The position numbers and the translations under genes are program-made. Shown here piece by piece: positions 1 through 7,254 of a stretch of DNA of 38,042 bases. Position 1 is the first letter of the stretch. Each line of letters begins with the position of its first letter. The DNA comes from DATCDE01 sp038252405 (GTDB lineage Bacteria; Actinomycetota; Actinomycetes; Prado026), in contig JBBSAJ010000026.1 of NCBI GenBank assembly GCA_038252405.1, forward strand, positions 1-38,042, in the 5' to 3' direction. A model generated the notes under the pieces. That model ran no database searches. It was not told the DNA's origin and saw nothing but the letters and a program-made list of their open reading frames with translations.

Positions 1-113
<113 letters not shown>

Positions 114-1367
114 GTGTCGGACTGGACGTTGATCGAGCTGATCAAGGGCTTCGACAAGCAGGTCGCGCATGCCCTGGCCGCCCAGGCGCTCGCGATCGCC
201 GAGCTGGCCGCCCGCCGCCCCGGCCTGGGCCCGATCCGCGGGGTCAGCGCGTTCGCGGCCGACGAGGTCGCCGCCGCGCTCGGGCTGTCCCGCCGCGCCG
301 GGGAGGATCGCCTCGGGGAGGCGGTGGTGTGGGCCCGGTCGCTGCCCGGCACCCTGGCCGCCCTGCACCGAGGTGACATCACCGTGACGATCGCCCGGGT
401 GCTGGCCGCGGAGACCGTCGCCCTGGACGACGCGCAGTGCGCCGCGGTGGAGTCCGCGGTGCTGCCCCGCGTGGGTGGGCGCACCCCGGCCCAGGTCCGC
501 GCGATCACCCGCCGGGCGGTGCTGGCCGTGGACCCGGCGGCGGCGACCGCCCGCCACGAGGCCGCTGTGGCGGGGCGCGGGGTGTCCGTGGAGCCCCTGC
601 CAGACGGCATGGCCGACCTGCGGGCTCACCTGCCAGCCCCCGACGCGGTCACGGTGTTCGACACCCTCGACGCGATCGCGTTCGCCGCCGCCAGCCCCGG
701 CGACCCCCGCGGCGTCGACGCCCGCCGCGCCGACACCCTCGTCGCCATCTTCACCGCGCTGCGCGACACCGGGACCGCCACCTGCCAGGTGAGCGGCACG
801 ACCCGTCCGGCGGGGCGGCCCGCCCCCACCCGGCGTCGCCGCCGGGCCCGCGCCGACGTCATCGTGGCGGCCACCACCCTGCTCGGCCTGGACGAAATAC
901 CCGGCGAACTGCCCGGCTACGGCCCCATCCCCGCCGAGCTGGCCCGCCGCCTGGCCGACCACGCCACCTGGCGACGCATCCTCACCGACCCGGCCACCGG
1001 CGCCGTCCTCGACGTCGGCCGCACCCGCTACCGGCCCCCCGCCGGACTGGACACCCATGTGCGCACCCGCGACCAGCGGTGCACCTTCCCCGGCTGCCGC
1101 GTCCCCGCCACGATCTGCGACCTCGACCACACCGTGCCCTACCCGGCCGGCCCCACCGCTGACCACAACCTCGGCCCCGACTGCCGCCACCACCACCGCG
1201 GCAAACACGAGGCCGGCTGGACGCTGGTCCAGACCGAACCTGGAACTTTCACCTGGACCCTGCCCACCGGGCACACCTACACCACCCAGCCGCCACCGCT
1301 GCCCGGCACCCCCGAGTGGGCCGGGCCACCCGGCAGACCACCCGACGACGAGGTCCCGCCGTACTGA
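114..1367 (+). CDS. DUF222 domain HNH endonuclease-like protein, probably 5'-truncated
   Basis: This encodes a DUF222-type protein with a C-terminal HNH nuclease fold, an expanded and largely uncharacterised actinobacterial family often called the 13E12 repeat family. The N-terminal two thirds is alanine-rich and helical. Near the C-terminus the motif order CTFPGC, DLDH, an internal Asn and HHHRGKH gives the HNH signature, with Cys pairs that could bind structural zinc. The GTG at 114 is only the first usable start. The frame stays open upstream, there is no ribosome-binding site, and family members usually have a longer N-terminus, so the gene probably begins in sequence lost to the poly-G edge. 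A role in DNA cleavage is inferred from the HNH motif. The biological role of the family is unknown. Confidence 0.85.
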   Translation: MSDWTLIELIKGFDKQVAHALAAQALAIAELAARRPGLGPIRGVSAFAADEVAAALGLSRRAGEDRLGEAVVWARSLPGTLAALHRGDITVTIARVLAAETVALDDAQCAAVESAVLPRVGGRTPAQVRAITRRAVLAVDPAAATARHEAAVAGRGVSVEPLPDGMADLRAHLPAPDAVTVFDTLDAIAFAAASPGDPRGVDARRADTLVAIFTALRDTGTATCQVSGTTRPAGRPAPTRRRRRARADVIVAATTLLGLDEIPGELPGYGPIPAELARRLADHATWRRILTDPATGAVLDVGRTRYRPPAGLDTHVRTRDQRCTFPGCRVPATICDLDHTVPYPAGPTADHNLGPDCRHHHRGKHEAGWTLVQTEPGTFTWTLPTGHTYTTQPPPLPGTPEWAGPPGRPPDDEVPPY

Positions 1368-1377
1368 CCGGGTCGGC

Positions 1378-1605
1378 CTACATCGTGCCGAAGCCGACCC
1401 GGCGCTCGATCTGCTCGCCGATCTCGACGTAGGCCAGCTGGTCGGCCACCACCACGATCTTGTGGCCCTTCTCGTCCTCCAGGATGAGCAGCCCGTCGTC
1501 CGCGGCCAGCGCGGCCTGGACCGCCGCCGTGACGGCCTCGGGGGACTCGTTGCTCTCGAGGGCCAGCTCGCGCGCTGCGCCCTTGACCCCGATCTTGACC
1601 TCCAC
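1378..1605 (-). CDS. DUF3107 family small protein
   Basis: A 75-residue acidic protein starting with GTG, with GGAGG six bases upstream as ribosome-binding site. The sequence opens MEVKIGVKGAARELALES and contains LILEDEKGHKIVVV, which matches the DUF3107 family found almost only in Actinobacteria; from memory the mycobacterial member is Rv3208A. The function is not known. It lies 62 bp downstream of a TetR-type regulator on the same strand, the arrangement I recall from mycobacteria. A possible promoter with an overlapping dyad (1641-1656) lies between the two, so it may be transcribed separately from the regulator. Confidence 0.9.
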   Translation of the reverse strand: MEVKIGVKGAARELALESNESPEAVTAAVQAALAADDGLLILEDEKGHKIVVVADQLAYVEIGEQIERRVGFGTM

Positions 1606-1640
1606 GCCGACCTCCGACTCACCCTGCTCGATTGATGTAG

Positions 1641-1656
1641 TCGACAGGCTAGTCGA
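1641..1656 (-). promoter_or_regulatory. Candidate -10 box inside a dyad upstream of the DUF3107 gene
   Basis: On the minus strand a TAGCCT hexamer (1646-1651) fits the actinobacterial -10 consensus. It sits exactly in the centre of an inverted repeat, TCGAC-N6-GTCGA. A dyad centred on a -10 box is a classical repressor site, and the gene just upstream encodes a TetR-type repressor. That it controls this site is inference. The dyad arms are only 5 bp, so chance cannot be excluded. Confidence 0.4.
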
Positions 1657-1667
1657 GCCGACCGGGC

Positions 1668-2303
1668 TCAGCCGCCGGTGCGGGGGAACTTCGAGATGCC
1701 CCGCCAGGCCAGCGCGGAGACCAGCCGCACCGCCTCGTCCGCAGGGATCTGCTGACCGGTGGTGACCCAGTACCGGGCGCTGACCTGGGCCATGCCGATC
1801 AGCCCCACCGCGAGCAGGTGCGCCTGTTCGTCGGACAGGCCGGCGTCCTCGGCGATCACCTCACTGACCTGTTCGGCCGACTCCTGCTGCACCCGGTCCA
1901 CCCGGTCCCGGACGGCGGGCTCGGAGGTCAGGTCCGACTCGAAGACCAGCCGGAAGGTGCTGGACTCCGCGCCGACGAAGTCGAAGTAGGCCTGCATGGT
2001 CGCGGTGACCCGCTGCTTGTTGTCCGTGGTCGACTCGAGGGCGTCCCGGACGGTGGCCTGCAGGTCCGCGCTGCTCTGGTCCAGCAGCGCGAGGTACAGC
2101 TCGAGCTTGCTGGGGAAGTGCTGGTAGAGCACCGGCTTGGACACCCCGGCGCGCTCGGCGATGTCGTCCATGCCGGCCGCGTGGTAGCCGTGGACGACGA
2201 AGACGTCACGGGCCGCGTGGAGCAGCTGGGCGCGGCGGGCGCTGCGGGGCAGCCGCACGCCTCTGGCCGGTGGCTCTGGGATCACCCGGCTGGACATGGT
2301 CAC
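1668..2303 (-). CDS. TetR family transcriptional regulator
   Basis: A 211-residue TetR-type repressor. Residues about 20-70 hold the helix-turn-helix (DDIAERAGVSKPVLYQHFPSKLELYLALL), followed by a helical ligand-binding and dimerisation domain of normal length. GTG at 2303 is used because a TAGGAT -10 box ends 8 bases upstream, which suggests a leaderless mRNA; ATG at 2297 is an alternative. The neighbour downstream is the DUF3107 gene, as in the mycobacterial Rv3208/Rv3208A pair. The ligand is unknown. Likely targets are its own promoter and the DUF3107 promoter. Confidence 0.9.
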   Translation of the reverse strand: MTMSSRVIPEPPARGVRLPRSARRAQLLHAARDVFVVHGYHAAGMDDIAERAGVSKPVLYQHFPSKLELYLALLDQSSADLQATVRDALESTTDNKQRVTATMQAYFDFVGAESSTFRLVFESDLTSEPAVRDRVDRVQQESAEQVSEVIAEDAGLSDEQAHLLAVGLIGMAQVSARYWVTTGQQIPADEAVRLVSALAWRGISKFPRTGG

Positions 2304-2310
2304 GCCGGCG

Positions 2311-2316
2311 ATCCTA
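2311..2316 (-). promoter_or_regulatory. -10 box of the TetR gene, apparently leaderless
   Basis: Minus-strand TAGGAT lies 7 bases before the GTG start at 2303. This spacing would put transcription initiation on or next to the start codon. No convincing -35 is seen and there is no Shine-Dalgarno sequence for this gene. Confidence 0.5.
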
Positions 2317-2371
2317 CTCAGGGGTAACCCAGCGGAGGCCGACTCCTCGGCCCGGGTCGGCGGTCCTCGTC

Positions 2372-2551
2372 TCAGCGGTACTCGTCGTCGTCCCCCTCGA
2401 CCACGACGGCCTGCTCGAGGGTGTCGGCCTCAGGCTCCTCCAGAGCGATGGCGGGGCTGGCCGGCATCGTCTCGGCCGGCGCCTCGGGGTCGACCTGATC
2501 CTCCTCGAGGTCGACCGGCTCCTCGGGGGCTGCGCTCTCCACGTCGGACAC
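2372..2551 (-). CDS. Small acidic hypothetical protein behind the LigD-type polymerase
   Basis: A 59-residue protein beginning with GTG at 2551, preceded by GAGAGGAG at good ribosome-binding distance. The translation starts MSDVESAAPEEPVDLEED and ends VVVEGDDDEYR. It is strongly acidic and rich in Glu, Asp, Pro and Ala, with no hydrophobic core, so it is probably disordered. It lies 30 bases downstream of the polymerase stop on the same strand, so the two may be co-transcribed. I do not recognise the family. The support is the ribosome-binding site, the consistent codon use and the position. Confidence 0.65.
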   Translation of the reverse strand: MSDVESAAPEEPVDLEEDQVDPEAPAETMPASPAIALEEPEADTLEQAVVVEGDDDEYR

Positions 2552-2581
2552 GTCGGGCTCCTCTCGGTGGACACCCTCACG

Positions 2582-3529
2582 CTACCGGGTGCGGCCCGGC
2601 GGCCCGGTGGCCGGTGGGCCGGGCAGTGCCGGCCGGGCGTCGTCCAGCAGCGGGGCCAGCAGGTCGCGGTCGCGCTGCACGCGGCGCAGCAGGTCGCCCG
2701 CCGTCAGCACGAGGTCTTCGGGGTCGTTCGCGCCGGCCACCTCGTCCCAGGTCACCGGCGCGGAGACGGTCGGCCGGGCCCGGGCGCGCAGCGAGTAGGG
2801 GGCGATCGTCGTCTTCGCGGCGTTGTTCTGCGACCAGTCCACCAGCACCTTGCCCGGGCGCAGGCTGCGGAGCATCCGGCTGACGACCAGGCCGGGCAGC
2901 TCCCGCTCCAGCCGCACGGCCAGGTCGCGCGCGTAGCCGGACGTGCGGTCGTCGGTGGTCTCGGCGACCGGCACGTACAGCTGCATCCCCTTGGAGCCGG
3001 AGGTCTTCGGGTACGCCGTCAGCCCGTCGGCGGCCAGCATCTCCCGCAGGGCCAGCGCCACCTGGGCGCACTCCAGGACCGTGGCCGGCGGGCCCGGGTC
3101 GAGGTCGAGGACCAGCAGGTCGGGGCCGTGGGCCGCACCGCCCTCGCCGACCCGCCACTGCGGCACGTGCAGCTCGAGGGCGGCCAGGTTCGCGGCCCAC
3201 ACCAGGGTGGGCAGGTCCTCGACCAGCGCGTAGTCGATGGTCGTGCGGTCCTTGCCGGACCCCGGGGCCGGCAGCCGCACCCGGCGCACCCAGTCCGGCG
3301 CGTGGGTCGGCACGTTCTTCTCGAAGAACGAGTGCCCGGCCACGCCGTCCGGCCAGCGGGTGAACGTCACCGGCCGCCCGGCCAGGTGCGGCAGCAGCAC
3401 CGGTGCGACCCGCCGATAGTAGTCGATGACCTCGGCCTTGGTGAACCCGGTTTCGGGGTAGAGCACCTTGGCCGGGTTGGACAGCGTGAGCCGCCTGCCC
3501 TCGACCTCGACGACGATCTTCTCGACCAT
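2582..3529 (-). CDS. LigD-type DNA polymerase/primase for non-homologous end joining
   Basis: A 315-residue stand-alone version of the LigD polymerase domain (archaeo-eukaryotic primase superfamily), which fills and extends ends during Ku-dependent double-strand break repair. Visible motifs are the metal-binding pair in VLDLDPG (Asp142, Asp144), the third acidic residue in VDWSQN (Asp231), SGSKGMQLYVPV, and the early block RPVTFTRWPDG. It carries no ligase or 3'-phosphoesterase domain, so an ATP-dependent ligase must be encoded elsewhere. ATG at 3529 is chosen because family homology begins there, although the frame continues upstream antisense to Ku. It is divergent from Ku with 51 bp between the starts, which fits a shared control region. 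A small acidic gene follows. Confidence 0.93.
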   Translation of the reverse strand: MVEKIVVEVEGRRLTLSNPAKVLYPETGFTKAEVIDYYRRVAPVLLPHLAGRPVTFTRWPDGVAGHSFFEKNVPTHAPDWVRRVRLPAPGSGKDRTTIDYALVEDLPTLVWAANLAALELHVPQWRVGEGGAAHGPDLLVLDLDPGPPATVLECAQVALALREMLAADGLTAYPKTSGSKGMQLYVPVAETTDDRTSGYARDLAVRLERELPGLVVSRMLRSLRPGKVLVDWSQNNAAKTTIAPYSLRARARPTVSAPVTWDEVAGANDPEDLVLTAGDLLRRVQRDRDLLAPLLDDARPALPGPPATGPPGRTR

Positions 3530-3554
3530 GGTGGTCGACAGCGTGGCACCATGG
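3526..3554. promoter_or_regulatory. Inverted repeat spanning the Ku/LigD-polymerase divergent starts
   Basis: CCATGGTG (3526-3533) and CACCATGG (3547-3554) form a perfect 8-bp inverted repeat around a 13-base spacer in the Ku/polymerase intergenic region. The left arm contains the polymerase ATG and the right arm contains an alternative Ku ATG at 3551. It could be an operator controlling both genes, or a coincidence of two similar start contexts. No clear -35/-10 pair is visible. Confidence 0.35.
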
Positions 3555-3580
3555 CGGCTCCGGCCGCGAGGAGGTTCGGC

Positions 3581-4450
3581 ATGCGCACGATCTGGAAGGG
3601 TGCGATCTCCTTCGGGCTGGTGACGATCCCGGTGAAGCTGTACTCGGCCACCCAGGAGCAGGACGTCTCCTTCCACCAGGTGCACCGAGACGACGGCGGC
3701 CGGATCAAGTACCAGCGGGTCTGCTCGGTGGACGGGCAGCAGGTGGCCTACGCCGACATCGCGAAGGGCTACGAGCTGCCCACCGGCGAGGTTGTGGTGC
3801 TCACCGACGAGGACTTCGCCGACCTGCCGCTGGTCACCAGCAAGACCGTCGAGGTCCTGCAGTTCGTGCCGCTCGAGCAGGTCGACCCGATGTACTTCGA
3901 CAGCTCCTACTACCTCGAGCCGGAGGACCTGGGGGTCAAGCCGTACGTCCTGCTGCGCGACGCGCTGGACCGCTCGGCGCGGGTGGCCCTGGTCAAGGTG
4001 GCCCTGCGCCAGCGGGAGCGGCTGGCCTGCCTGCGGTCCAAGGGCGGCGTCCTCGTGCTCGAGACGATGCTGTGGCCGGACGAGATCCGCGCCCCCGAGT
4101 TCGGCTTCCTCTCGGACGACGTCACGGCCCGCCCGCAGGAGCTGGCCATGGCCGAGTCGCTCATCGAGGCGCTGGCCGGTGACTTCGACCCGACCGAGTA
4201 CCACGACGAGTACCGGGCCGCCCTGCAGCAGGTCATCGAGGCGAAGGTCGAGGGCCGTGAGGTGGTCGCCCCTGCGGCGCAGGCCACGGAGGAGGGCGCG
4301 GTGGTCGACCTGATGGCGGCGCTGCGCGCCAGTGTGGAGGCCGCGCAGCGGGCCCGCGGCGAGCGACCCGACGGCGAGGGGCAGGCCGAGCAGCAGGAGC
4401 CGGTTGATAGGCCAACCGGGCGAAAGGGCCGCCGGCGTGCTTCTGCCTGA
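3581..4450 (+). CDS. ku: Ku protein, non-homologous end joining
   Basis: A 289-residue bacterial Ku homologue, which forms a homodimeric ring that threads onto broken DNA ends and recruits LigD-type enzymes. The signature N-terminus MRTIWKGAISFGLVTIPVKLY is followed by the core beta-barrel (YQRVC, GYELPTGEVVVL, EVLQFVPLEQVDP, YFDSSYYLEPE). The C-terminal extension after about residue 235 is low-complexity and ends in a basic tail (GRKGRRRASA), which in other bacterial Ku proteins helps DNA binding. ATG at 3581 has GAGGAGG seven bases upstream; an in-frame ATG at 3551 is an alternative. The partner polymerase is divergent next door. Confidence 0.96.
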   Translation: MRTIWKGAISFGLVTIPVKLYSATQEQDVSFHQVHRDDGGRIKYQRVCSVDGQQVAYADIAKGYELPTGEVVVLTDEDFADLPLVTSKTVEVLQFVPLEQVDPMYFDSSYYLEPEDLGVKPYVLLRDALDRSARVALVKVALRQRERLACLRSKGGVLVLETMLWPDEIRAPEFGFLSDDVTARPQELAMAESLIEALAGDFDPTEYHDEYRAALQQVIEAKVEGREVVAPAAQATEEGAVVDLMAALRASVEAAQRARGERPDGEGQAEQQEPVDRPTGRKGRRRASA

Positions 4451-4462
4451 GTCGGCGCCTGC

Positions 4463-4468
4463 CACACT
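4463..4468 (+). promoter_or_regulatory. Possible -10 for a leaderless transcript
   Basis: CACACT occupies exactly -12 to -7 relative to ATG 4475 and matches the key A and T positions of TANNNT. There is no Shine-Dalgarno sequence for this ATG. The match is weak because the first T is missing. Confidence 0.35.
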
Positions 4469-4474
4469 GTGTCC

Positions 4475-5356
4475 ATGAGCCTGGGGGGGCCCGGCGGCGA
4501 GTCCGCCGATGTGGTGTCGGTGCTGCGCGCCGTGCCGGGCGTCGCTGACGCCGAGATCCTCCCCGACGAGCACGGGGGTCCGGGCACCCTGCGGCTCCAG
4601 CTCGCCCTCGGCGCGGACGAGGTCGACGTCGCCATGAAGGTCAACCGCATCCTCGGGGAGCGGTTCGGCCTCGGCGTGGACGCCGGCCGGGTGCAGGTGG
4701 TCGAGGAGGCGATGCCGAACAGAGGCACCCACGTCGCGGCCACCCCGGCGGTCCAGGCGGCGGTCGCGGACATCGAGGAGCGGATCGCGGCCGTCGAGGC
4801 AGTGGCCGGTCCCGAGCTGTCCGTGGTGCCGTCCGCGCCGGCCACCGAGCCGCCAGCCGCCGGGCCCCCTGTCGCCCCGGCCCAGCCGGCCGCGGCGGCC
4901 GCGCCGTCCCAGCCGGCCGTTGAGCCAGCGGCTGCGCAGGACGGTCCGACCCAGGCGCTGCGCCCGCCGCGGCTGCTGATCTCCCGCATGCAGCTCGTGT
5001 CTGCGCAGCTGGGCGTCGCGGCCGAGGTGTCGCTGACCAGGGACGGCCGCTCCTACACCGGAGCCGCGGACGCCGCTGCGACCGCGACCAGCGTGCACCG
5101 GGCCGTGGCCCAGGCCACGCTGCGCGCGGTGGAGTCCTGCATCGGCTCGTCCGCCCGGTTCGAGCTCGAGCACCTGGCATCCACGACGCTCGGTGCCGAC
5201 AAGGCCGTCGTCGTCGAGATCTCGATGATCACCAGGCACGCGACGGAGCGGCTCACCGGGATCAGCGCGGTGCGCGACGACCCGCGGCAGGCCGTGATCA
5301 GGGCCACCCTGGATGCGCTCAACCGACGGATCGAGACGTACCTTCAGTCAGCGTGA
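4475..5356 (+). CDS. Conserved hypothetical protein with LeuA-regulatory-like C-terminal domain
   Basis: About 293 residues of unknown function. Residues about 10-75 form a small alpha/beta domain (VVSVLRAVPGVADAEILPD, VNRILGERFGLGV). A Pro/Ala-rich linker of about 75 residues follows. The last 130 residues hold two repeated strand-helix units, one around EVSLTRDGRSYTGAADAAA and a second around VVVEISMITRHATERLTG, ending ATLDALNRRIE. By eye this resembles the regulatory dimer domain of 2-isopropylmalate synthase. This is a resemblance, not a demonstrated homology. ATG 4475 is preferred; an in-frame GTG lies at 4469. The stop overlaps the GTG of the following hydrolase by four bases, so the two are translationally coupled. 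Confidence 0.75.
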   Translation: MSLGGPGGESADVVSVLRAVPGVADAEILPDEHGGPGTLRLQLALGADEVDVAMKVNRILGERFGLGVDAGRVQVVEEAMPNRGTHVAATPAVQAAVADIEERIAAVEAVAGPELSVVPSAPATEPPAAGPPVAPAQPAAAAAPSQPAVEPAAAQDGPTQALRPPRLLISRMQLVSAQLGVAAEVSLTRDGRSYTGAADAAATATSVHRAVAQATLRAVESCIGSSARFELEHLASTTLGADKAVVVEISMITRHATERLTGISAVRDDPRQAVIRATLDALNRRIETYLQSA

Positions 5357-6261
5357 CCGACCTTCGTGACACCCCCACGTTCGCGCCCTGGCCGCCCGAG
5401 CGGGTCTCGCTCCCCGGCTACACCCTGTCCGTGCGGGTGGCTCCCGGGACCGGGCCGGCCGCCGAGCCGGCCGTGCTCGTCCACGGGCTGGGCGGGTCGG
5501 CGCTCAACTGGACCCAGCTCATGGGACTGCTCGCCGACCGGCTGGATAGCCGCGCACCCGACCTGCCCGGCTTCGGTGACTCACCGCCCCCCGACGACGG
5601 CGACTACTCGGTGGCCGGCCACGCCCGGGCGGTCATCGCCCTGCTGGAGCACGACGACCGCGGCCGGGTGCACCTGTTCGGCAACTCCCTGGGAGGTGCC
5701 GTCGCCACGGTGGTGGCCGCGCAGCGGCCCGACCTGGTGCGCACCCTGACGCTGATCGCCCCGGCCCTGCCGGACCCTCGGCCGGGGCGCTGGCGCACCG
5801 CAGTCGCCGCGATGGCGCTGCCCGGCGTCGGGGCGCTGGTCGCCCGGCGGATGCAGGAGGCCACCCCGGAGGAGCGGGTCGCGGGCCTGCTCGACCTGGT
5901 GTTCGCCGACCCCGCCAGCGTCTCGCCGGCCGCCCGACAGCTCGCGGTGGAGGAGGCCACTCGCCGCGCGGCGCTGCCCTACGCCTCCGATGCGCTCGCG
6001 TCGTCGGCCCGGGGCCTGATGCGCTCCTGGGTGACCCGCGGGCCGGACTCGCTGTGGGCGCAGGCCCGGCGGGTCGGCGCGCCCACGCTCGTGGTCTACG
6101 GCGGCCAGGACAAGCTGGTGCCGCACGCGGGCCGCCGGGTCACCGACACGTTCCCCGACGCGCGCGTGGTGCTGCTGCTGGGCAGCGGGCACGTGGCCCA
6201 GATGGAGCATCCCGAGGTGGTCGAGCGGCTGGTCCGCGAGCACCTGGGCCGGGTCGGCTGA
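5353..6261 (+). CDS. Alpha/beta hydrolase
   Basis: A 302-residue alpha/beta-fold hydrolase with a complete catalytic triad: Ser112 in the nucleophile elbow GNSLGG, Asp253 in YGGQDKLVP, and His280 in GSGHVAQMEHP. The oxyanion loop HGLGGSALNW is at residues 44-53. A cap region of about 90 residues lies between the nucleophile and the acid. No signal peptide is seen, so it is likely cytoplasmic. The substrate cannot be told; esterase, lipase or epoxide-hydrolase-like activities are all possible. GTG 5353 overlaps the preceding stop (GTGA), so it is coupled to the conserved unknown protein upstream. Confidence 0.9.
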   Translation: MTDLRDTPTFAPWPPERVSLPGYTLSVRVAPGTGPAAEPAVLVHGLGGSALNWTQLMGLLADRLDSRAPDLPGFGDSPPPDDGDYSVAGHARAVIALLEHDDRGRVHLFGNSLGGAVATVVAAQRPDLVRTLTLIAPALPDPRPGRWRTAVAAMALPGVGALVARRMQEATPEERVAGLLDLVFADPASVSPAARQLAVEEATRRAALPYASDALASSARGLMRSWVTRGPDSLWAQARRVGAPTLVVYGGQDKLVPHAGRRVTDTFPDARVVLLLGSGHVAQMEHPEVVERLVREHLGRVG

Positions 6262-6306
6262 CCCACCGATCGCGGCCATGCGCAGACCCCGGGGTGCGCC
6301 GTGTCC

Positions 6307-6312
6307 TACGCT
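6307..6312 (+). promoter_or_regulatory. -10 box for a leaderless kinase-like gene
   Basis: TACGCT occupies exactly -12 to -7 relative to the GTG at 6319, the spacing expected for a leaderless transcript in Actinobacteria. It lies inside the reading frame that would be used from the upstream GTG at 6301, which argues for the 6319 start. This would be the promoter of the amine-catabolism cluster. Confidence 0.55.
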
Positions 6313-6318
6313 CCGGGC

Positions 6319-7230
6319 GTGCAGCCTGATCTCGGTGACCTGCCCGAGCAGCTCGACGTGCTGCGCGGTCGCCGGCTCGAGGTGTGCGAGCTCGGCGGTG
6401 GGCTGACCAACCGCAACTACCGGGTCACCACGGACGACGGCGGCGACTACGTCGTGCGCGTCTCCTCGACCGAGACCGGCCTGTTGGCCATCGACCGGGA
6501 CGCCGAGCGGCACAACACCACGGCCGCCTGGCTGGCCGGCGTCGGCGCCCCCGTGATCGAGGCGCTGCCCGAGCGCAACGTCCTCGTCGTCGGCTTCCTG
6601 TCGGGGCGCACCCTGCAGGCACCCGACGTCCGCGACCCGGCGACCATCCCGCGGATCGCCGCGGCCGTGCGGACCCTGCACGCCGGCCCGGACTTCCAGG
6701 GCTCCTTCGACATGCGCAGCATCCGGCGGCGCTACCTCGACGTGGTGACCGAGCACGGCTTCCGGCTGCCGGCGGACTACCTCGAGCTGGCGCCCCGGGT
6801 GGAGGCGCTCGAGGCGGCCCTGCTGCCGGGGGCGGAGACCCCGCGACCGTGCAACAACGACCTGCTGGCGGCCAACCTGATCGACGACGGTGAGCGGGTC
6901 TGGCTGATCGACTACGAGTACAGCGGGATGAACGAGCCGAGCTTCGAGCTGGGCAACATCGCCTCGGAGTCCGGGCTGGAGCGCGAGGAGCTGGCGGCGC
7001 TGGTCGCCGCCTACTGGGGTCGGGGATCCCGGAGCAAGACCTGTCGGGCCGAGGCCTGGTCGCTGCTGGCCCGCTACGGCTGGACGCTGTGGGCCTCCAT
7101 CCAGGCCTCGGTGTCCCCGATCGACTTCGACTTCTGGTCCTGGGGCATGGCGAAGTACGACTCGGCCAGGGCCGACCTGCTGGGTCCCACCTACGACCGA
7201 CTGCTGGCCGGCCTCGCGGCCGACGACTGA
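6319..7230 (+). CDS. Choline/ethanolamine kinase-like aminoglycoside phosphotransferase family protein
   Basis: About 303 residues with the APH/choline-kinase fold. Visible parts are the nucleotide-binding start LGGGLTNRNYRV, VVRVSS, the catalytic loop CNNDLLAANLI and the metal-binding IDYEYSGMNEPSFELGNI. The usual catalytic-loop HND is NND here, an unusual substitution for the base-adjacent His, while the Asp and downstream Asn are kept. Start GTG 6319 follows a perfectly spaced -10; GTG 6301 would add six residues. The oxidase gene follows 24 bp later, so this is the first gene of the amine cluster. The likely substrate is a small amino alcohol (choline or ethanolamine class), inferred from family and context. 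Confidence 0.85.
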   Translation: MQPDLGDLPEQLDVLRGRRLEVCELGGGLTNRNYRVTTDDGGDYVVRVSSTETGLLAIDRDAERHNTTAAWLAGVGAPVIEALPERNVLVVGFLSGRTLQAPDVRDPATIPRIAAAVRTLHAGPDFQGSFDMRSIRRRYLDVVTEHGFRLPADYLELAPRVEALEAALLPGAETPRPCNNDLLAANLIDDGERVWLIDYEYSGMNEPSFELGNIASESGLEREELAALVAAYWGRGSRSKTCRAEAWSLLARYGWTLWASIQASVSPIDFDFWSWGMAKYDSARADLLGPTYDRLLAGLAADD

Positions 7231-7254
7231 CCGACCACCGAGGAGAACCTGTCC

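Noticed and set aside
3530..5239. Upstream in-frame extension of the LigD-type polymerase on the minus strand
   Set aside because: The extension is antisense to Ku and the next gene and carries no domain. Polymerase homology begins at ATG 3529.
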